Positions 58,726 through 64,000 of a stretch of DNA of 64,000 nt are shown one piece after another. The DNA lies in the NCBI GenBank assembly GCA_035772735.1, contig JASDFA010000016.1, positions 176,643,001 through 176,707,000 of the forward strand, given 5' to 3'. The stretch is from Datura wrightii. Lineage: Eukaryota; Streptophyta; Magnoliopsida; Solanales; Solanaceae. The stretch's first letter is position 1. Every line of letters begins with the position of its first letter. Under the pieces are notes generated by a model. It was not told the origin of the DNA and made no database searches. It saw only the letters and a program-made list of their open reading frames with translations. The position numbers and the translations under genes were made by a program.

Positions 58726-58735
58726 TATATAAAAG
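58726..58735 (+). promoter_or_regulatory. TATA box of the LTR
   Basis: TATATAAAAG, about 250 bp from the LTR start, consistent with a U3/R boundary nearby. Confidence 0.6.
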
Positions 58736-59537
58736 TCTCCCTTTATCACTTTAATTCATTCAGCGAAAACAGAGCACAAACGCGATTTTCATCCAATTTT
58801 CTTTGAATTACACCGTCAAACTCCGTCTAAACACAAATTCACCTTGGATAATGAGTTTTAGGCCTACGAGAAGCATCACTGCAGAGTTATTTCATGAAAA
58901 TTCGCTCTGTGAGCTGGAACTCCATTGAGTAAAGGTTGCCGAATTTACTTTAAATTGAGTTCTAAGCGGCTACAGGCAATAGGTAAGCAATTCTATCTTC
59001 CCAATTCTCGAGAATTGGTAAGTTTTTGGCTGAATTAGCCGAAGTTGAAGTTATAGTCAATTCTATTGAAAGATATTGTTAATTGCCGATTATTAGTATT
59101 GAAATAGTCTCGTTTTCTCAGTGTGAGGGCTACAAATTGGTGAAATTACTGACTTTAGGTTGGAATTGCTCGAGTGCATAAAAATCATTGATTAAGGTAT
59201 GTTAAGGCTATTCCCCTCAGAGAGTTACTCCTATTATCTAGATGATACAATCAATACTTTGTAATAGCCTGTGTCTATTAGTATTGTGGTTAGTTGTAGC
59301 GAGACGAGATGAGAATATCGTATAGTATTCCTCAGTGGAAGGTTGAAATATAGTTTCAGCTATCCCAGAGGCGACATCGGAGCTTCCTGTTCAGTTGCTT
59401 ACCAATTAGAGGGATTAATAGACATTTTGTTACCGCCTTGAGGCCACATAGGCTTGAGGGTGGCTGCTAGCCTGTAATACTGAACTAAGCAGATGCCAGA
59501 CATAGTTATAGTTGACGACATAGTGCATAGCTCCGCT

Positions 59538-59797
59538 CAGATATAGTTATAGGAGCCCAGACGACGCAGATACAGTTATAGAAGCCCAGACGACTCAAAT
59601 ATAGTTACAGGAGCTCAGAAACCTCAGATACAGTTATAGGAGCCAGACGGCTCAAATACAGTTATAGGAGCCCATACGACTCAGATACAGTTATAGGAGC
59701 CAAGATAGCTCAGATATAGTTACAGGAGACCAAACGGCTCAGATATAGTTACTGGGGCCCAAATGGCTTAGATACAGTTATAGGAGCCCAAACGGCT
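59538..59797 (+). repeat. 29-bp tandem repeat, nine copies, inside the LTR
   Basis: Consecutive units of the form CAGATACAGTTATAGGAGCC plus a variable nonamer such as CAGACGACT. Eight are 29 bp and one is 28 bp. Degenerate copies extend a little on both sides (about 59490-59850). Confidence 0.9.
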
Positions 59798-60802
59798 AAG
59801 GTACAAGCACAACTACAGAAGCCTAGATGGCTCAACCCAAAAACAGGAGCCTATGAGGTTTAGATACAGCTTGAGAGGATGAGTACTCCTAAGTTACAGT
59901 ATGCTTGCGAACCTTTAGTAGTCCAGATATGATAAGTGTGCATTGTTTGTACTTGTTGGGGCTTATGGGGGGCTAGGTAGGTTATTCTGTGTTGATTGTA
60001 CCTTCTAGGCTTATGGGGGCCCGACTTAGGTTCTTGTTTGTGCTTATACTTTCTAGTTATATTTTGGATTGTGAAGTTATTCAGGTTAAATTCTTATTCT
60101 CCTTATTAATTACTTTTAGTCCTTCTATTAGCTTTACTCAGCTTTCATTACTGCCTTACATATTTTGTACATATTATACTGACGCCCACCCATCTTTGGG
60201 GCGCTGCATTACTTGCCTGCAGGTGAGGTTAGACGTGACCCAGGACCTTCCCAGCTGCCATTCAAAGTCAACAATTTAGTCAGCTCCTTTCTCCGGAGTT
60301 GATAGTTAGAGAAGGTTTATTCTTTTGTTATATAGCTTTCGGGTAGGTCGGGACCCTGTCCTGACCATTATTCCACTCTTATATACTTGCAGGCTACAGT
60401 TTCTCAATTGTTAGTTGTTGTTGGCCATGTGGGGCCTATGTATATTACATTATGCGTGGTTGCCATGTGGGGCTTGGTGTAGCTGGTTGGTTAAAGGCCT
60501 TGTCAGCCATAGTATAAGTATTATTACCTGGTTTTCATTCTGCTATAACTAGACAACATGGTGGTCTTGTCGGCCCGCATAGGATCCCTTTTATTATTTT
60601 GTTGTTGGGTTAGTTGTTTTTTTTAGGTGGTGTGTGGCCTTGTCGGCCCGAAGCTATATTTATTTTCGAGGTATAACTAGTTGTTTTCTTGATTTTGAGT
60701 TGCTGGCAAGCACCATAGGTGACTATGCCTAGCCAGGTTGGTCCAGGTCCTAGACTGGCACTAGGTGCCTGTCATTCCTCTCAAGGTAGGGCGTGACAAA
60801 CT

Positions 60803-60814
60803 TGGTATCAGAGC
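60803..60814 (+). other. primer binding site (initiator tRNA-Met)
   Basis: TGGTATCAGAGC, four bases after the LTR end. Confidence 0.85.
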
Positions 60815-62003
60815 AGGTCGTATCCCAAGGAGTCTGCAAGCTGTGTCAAGTAGAGTTTTGTCTATGGGTGTGTTGTGCACCACATTCTATAAACAGGAGT
60901 CTATGAGGAATAATAGTGTGGTTACCCTCCTTTCTCCTCCAGTCTTGCTATAAAGCTGTGTTGTATAGGGTAACTCCCTAAGCTTATGTTATTCTACCTA
61001 TTTACAGAGAGATGTCTGATGCAGAATAGACCATGACTGGTCGGGAGCTGGATGTCACAACAGGAGAGGGCACTAGTCAGTGGCCCCAGTTAGAGTCGGC
61101 CCGATCTGAGGCTGATAGGGAGACATCACCTCGATTTCCCCAGCATTTTCCACCCCACCAGGAGCCCTCCAGAGCAGCAGATACACCAGTGCTAACTCCA
61201 GCCATCCCTGTGCCATCGGATCAGGAGATTAGGAGCATAATTTATATGTTAGTTCAGATGATGGCTGCCCAGTGTCGGCGTTAGCCAGTAATACTAACTG
61301 TTGCCAAGCCCACTAAGGGGCCTGGGAGTTCGTGAGTTCACGAGTTCCTTGCTTTGAGTCCTTCGCAGTTTATAGGAACGGATCAAAGAGAGGACCCCCA
61401 GAACTTCATAGACTAGCTATAGAGGATGTTTAGGGTCATGCATGCCACGTCCACATAATTAGTTGAGTTAGTAGTGTTTCAATTGCAAGAGATAGCAGTT
61501 TTGTGGTACGAGAGTTGGGAAAGGTCTTGAGGCAGATACACCCCCACCTACATAGCCTAGCTTCTCTAAAGCTTTCATAGACCACTATTTTCGCTGAGAG
61601 GTCCGACAGGCCAGAGTAGAGCAGTTTCTACATTTGGAGCAGGGCAGAATGAGTGTCAGAGAATATGCAGTAAGATTTGATTCCTTAGCCAGATATACAC
61701 CTACATTTGTTGATACTATGCCTACCAGGGTACATCGATTTATTATGGGACTTGCGCCAGAATATGTGGAATCTTGTATCATAGCCACACTGTGATAGGA
61801 TATGGACATTTCACGGATTCAGGCCTTTGCTCAGAACATAGAGGAAATCAGATAGTGTGAGTACGCGATTGATAGGCAGGTCAGGAGCCGCATCAGAGGG
61901 CAAGACCTGCAGACTTTCAGGGTGGGCCTAGGCCTCATTTATCAGGTAGGCCACCTAGGCCCCCATTTCAGCAACAACAAGGCAGCAGATGAGATCGTCA
62001 TTG
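60815..62003 (+). pseudogene. chromovirus gag remnant
   Basis: An ATG at 61033 opens MTGRELDVTTGEGTSQWPQL and closes at 61282-61284. In later frames the gag core is recognisable: PSQFIGTDQREDPQNFID, then a decayed stretch corresponding to the capsid. Multiple stops. It ends abruptly at about 62003, where unrelated LTR-like DNA begins. Confidence 0.65.
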
Positions 62004-62819
62004 TTACGCCCTCATTTTGAACTGGTCAAAATATAGTTTGCGACGTCTGGCTCTTCTACCTGGTTTTAAAAATATTTAGAGTTGCCACCTAAGTTTTAGG
62101 AAAAACATTAGGAAAACCATTTAAAAAATGTAAACTCTGTTTTGGACTGCGAGAAACCATTGAAATTCTAGGTAAGAGTCTCATTTACTCCAAGGGGAAG
62201 GTGTTAGGAACCCCTCGAAGCCTATCCAAAGATAGTCCTTAAATTTAGTCTAAGACATGCTAGGGAATTATTTATTTCAATTATTGCTTGCAAAAGGTAG
62301 GTTAAAAGTAGTGAAAAAGAAAGAGTTAAAATGACTTGAAAACAATTTTTTTAAATGTATGAGGTATACTAAATATATAGATGATATACATATGATATAC
62401 GAGAGTGATGTACAGGATGTGCATATATTAACAAGTAGTAGTCTGAATAAAGTGAGGGAAATATAGTAAAATAATTTAAATTCTTCTGTTTCAAAATGTA
62501 CGAGGCATGTAAAAAATATAAACAATATACATATGTTATATAAAAATGATATACTGGTAATATAGTGAGAATAGTGACATGTATAAAGTGGTTGCAAAAT
62601 AATCTATATATAGTGTATATATAGTGTATAAAATAATATATAGGGGATATATATATATATATGTATAATTATACGAGGGTAATAAATATCTTATAAATAT
62701 TTTTGTGTTTATGTGTATAAAATAATAGTATGCAGTATATATGTATATGGAGATAATTTATATATTAGGGTTATTAGTCCATGATATGTACATAATTAAA
62801 ATAGTTATATGCAATATGT
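62004..62819 (+). repeat. unrelated gypsy LTR-like fragment and AT microsatellite
   Basis: It starts TTACGCCCTCATTTTGAACT and includes CTCCAAGGGGAAGGTGTTAGG, words I associate with Tat/Ogre-type LTRs of Solanaceae. 62600-62680 is TATA-type simple sequence. No coding signal; the 106-codon minus-strand frame here is AT-rich noise. Confidence 0.45.
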
Positions 62820-64000
62820 TGTCACGCCCCACCTTGGGAGGCATGACTGGCACCTGGTGCCCTACTAGGACCTGAACTGCTGAGCTGACTGAGCCTAATC
62901 ACATTTGGTGCAGGGCTGACTCTAACTCTAGAATCAAGAAAACAACATGCTATATAGCGGCTGTAAATACAACCCCCGGCCGAAAAAGCCTATAGCCACC
63001 TGTGAAAATAAACAGCTAACCAGAGACAAACAATCATAGGGAGTCCTATGCGGGCCGACAAGACCACCATGATATCTAGTTATAACAGGAAAGTAAAATT
63101 AGAAGCTAAACTGAACTATGACCGACAAGGCCGCTAATCAACAGCTAAACAGGGCTCCACACGACCAACACACATAATCTAAAATACATATGGGCCCCAC
63201 ACGACCGATATCATCTAACCACACGGAACTAACACAATTTGCAAGCCTCTAGAAGTAATAAGATGGTTGGGATAGGGCCCCAACCTACCCAAACTGTACA
63301 ACTGACTGGAACTACGAGGGACCTGCTCCTCGTTTATCTACAGCTGCAGGCAAGTAATGCAGCTCCCCAGAAGAGGGCGTCAGTACCACAGGTACTGAAT
63401 ATGTAAGGCAATAACTTTAAATGATTGAAATTAAGGAAATAGAACTGACAATAACTGAAGTAAAGAAAACGGACTGAATATGACTGAAGTAGTGAAATCA
63501 GGGCTAAACATAACTATAATAAGGAGGGTAGGGGTCATACCTGACAAGTGAGGGGTCTTACTGCCTGACTATCAATAACTAAAGAAAACATAAACCTTAC
63601 CTGGCTCCCAAAATCCTGAAGGTACAATCAGCACAGAATAACCCACCCAGGCCCCCATTAGCCCTAGTGAGTACACCTCAATCTATATACCCCTATCCAG
63701 GTCATACTGAGTCAACTACCAGCTATAAGCGTCCTGTCGAACCCCTGGGTCTGCAACTGGGCCCGCTCGTCCCCTGACTGTAGCTGTGTCTGAGTCCGGA
63801 GGACTCCTGATATCTATACCCCGGGCGTAAACGCTCGACGGGGGTGTGTATAAGGCCAACCACAGCATATGAGGATCTGGATCCCCATCTTCGTCCCTTG
63901 CGGACGGTGTGCAGCTCCGTAGAGCGACGTATTCTCACCCCTAGCAGGCGGCGACACAACTATTAACCCCTGGGTGTGGTCACGGAAGCTATACAGGTGT
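62820..64000 (-). repeat. LTR of the second chromovirus-like family, inverted, runs off the window
   Basis: The plus strand begins TGTCACGCCCCACC, the reverse complement of an LTR end like that at 60798 (...GGGCGTGACA). On the minus strand it reads GGTCTTGTCGGCCCGCATAG, shared with 60560-60590. The rest of the element is outside the window. Confidence 0.75.

Larger units (their letters stand above)
58479..60798 (+). repeat. 5' LTR of a second chromovirus-like element
   Basis: It starts TGTTACACCC and ends GGGCGTGACA, followed by a tRNA-Met type primer binding site. It contains a TATA box (58726-58735) and a 29-bp tandem repeat. The same LTR family appears inverted at 62820-64000 (shared CTTGTCGGCCCGCATAGGA). 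Length 2,320 bp. The 3' partner LTR is not in the window in this orientation. Confidence 0.85.

Noticed and set aside
59538..59797. CRISPR-like regular repeats
   Set aside because: The units are contiguous with no unique spacers, lie inside a plant LTR, and there are no cas genes.
62277..62597. 106-codon minus-strand frame with hydrophobic content
   Set aside because: AT-rich simple sequence in an LTR fragment; composition explains the hydrophobic residues.

Overview
The window is plant nuclear DNA, most likely from a Solanaceae genome. The evidence is the dense LTR-retrotransposon load, an Au-like SINE with a target-site duplication, L1-type LINEs, and one intron-rich host gene. The genus cannot be fixed from the sequence alone. 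There are no bacterial-style operons. Almost all open reading frames outside the host gene belong to retroelements, and many are broken.

1-4.3 kb: a degraded Ty1/copia element on the minus strand (RNase H, RT, integrase, gag, candidate 5' LTR). 4.7-21.1 kb: the only host gene recognised, RPN13 (proteasomal ubiquitin receptor), on the minus strand. I reconstruct 13 coding exons encoding 319 residues. Twelve exons lie in 4749-8330. The exon with the start codon lies about 12.8 kb away at 21090-21128. The giant first intron holds a LINE nested inside an older LINE, a SINE, two LINE 3' ends in antisense and probable MITEs.

21.1-27.8 kb: AT-rich intergenic DNA with a pyrimidine-rich tract and a tandem array of self-complementary units of about 88 bp. 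27.8-64 kb: a nest of Ty3/gypsy elements. Two have both LTRs and matching 5-bp target duplications. One is a young Athila-like element at 34269-43366 (TSD CATAT) that keeps gag-protease and a downstream ORF3 but has no RT, RNase H or integrase. The other is an older chromodomain-type element at 43755-52889 (minus, TSD ATAAA). Two more Athila-type segments, 27.8-33.9 kb (+) and 53.3-58.4 kb (-), carry decayed homologues of ORF3, which matches the 'putative plant transposon protein' family. The right end has two LTRs of one chromovirus family in inverted orientation.

The most interesting signals are in the Athila-type elements. Blocks of repeated GC-rich, dyad-symmetric words occur in the LTR upstream of the TATA box. 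The same words recur internally just upstream of ORF3, before a second TATA-like site and a candidate leader intron. This suggests that ORF3 has its own LTR-like promoter.
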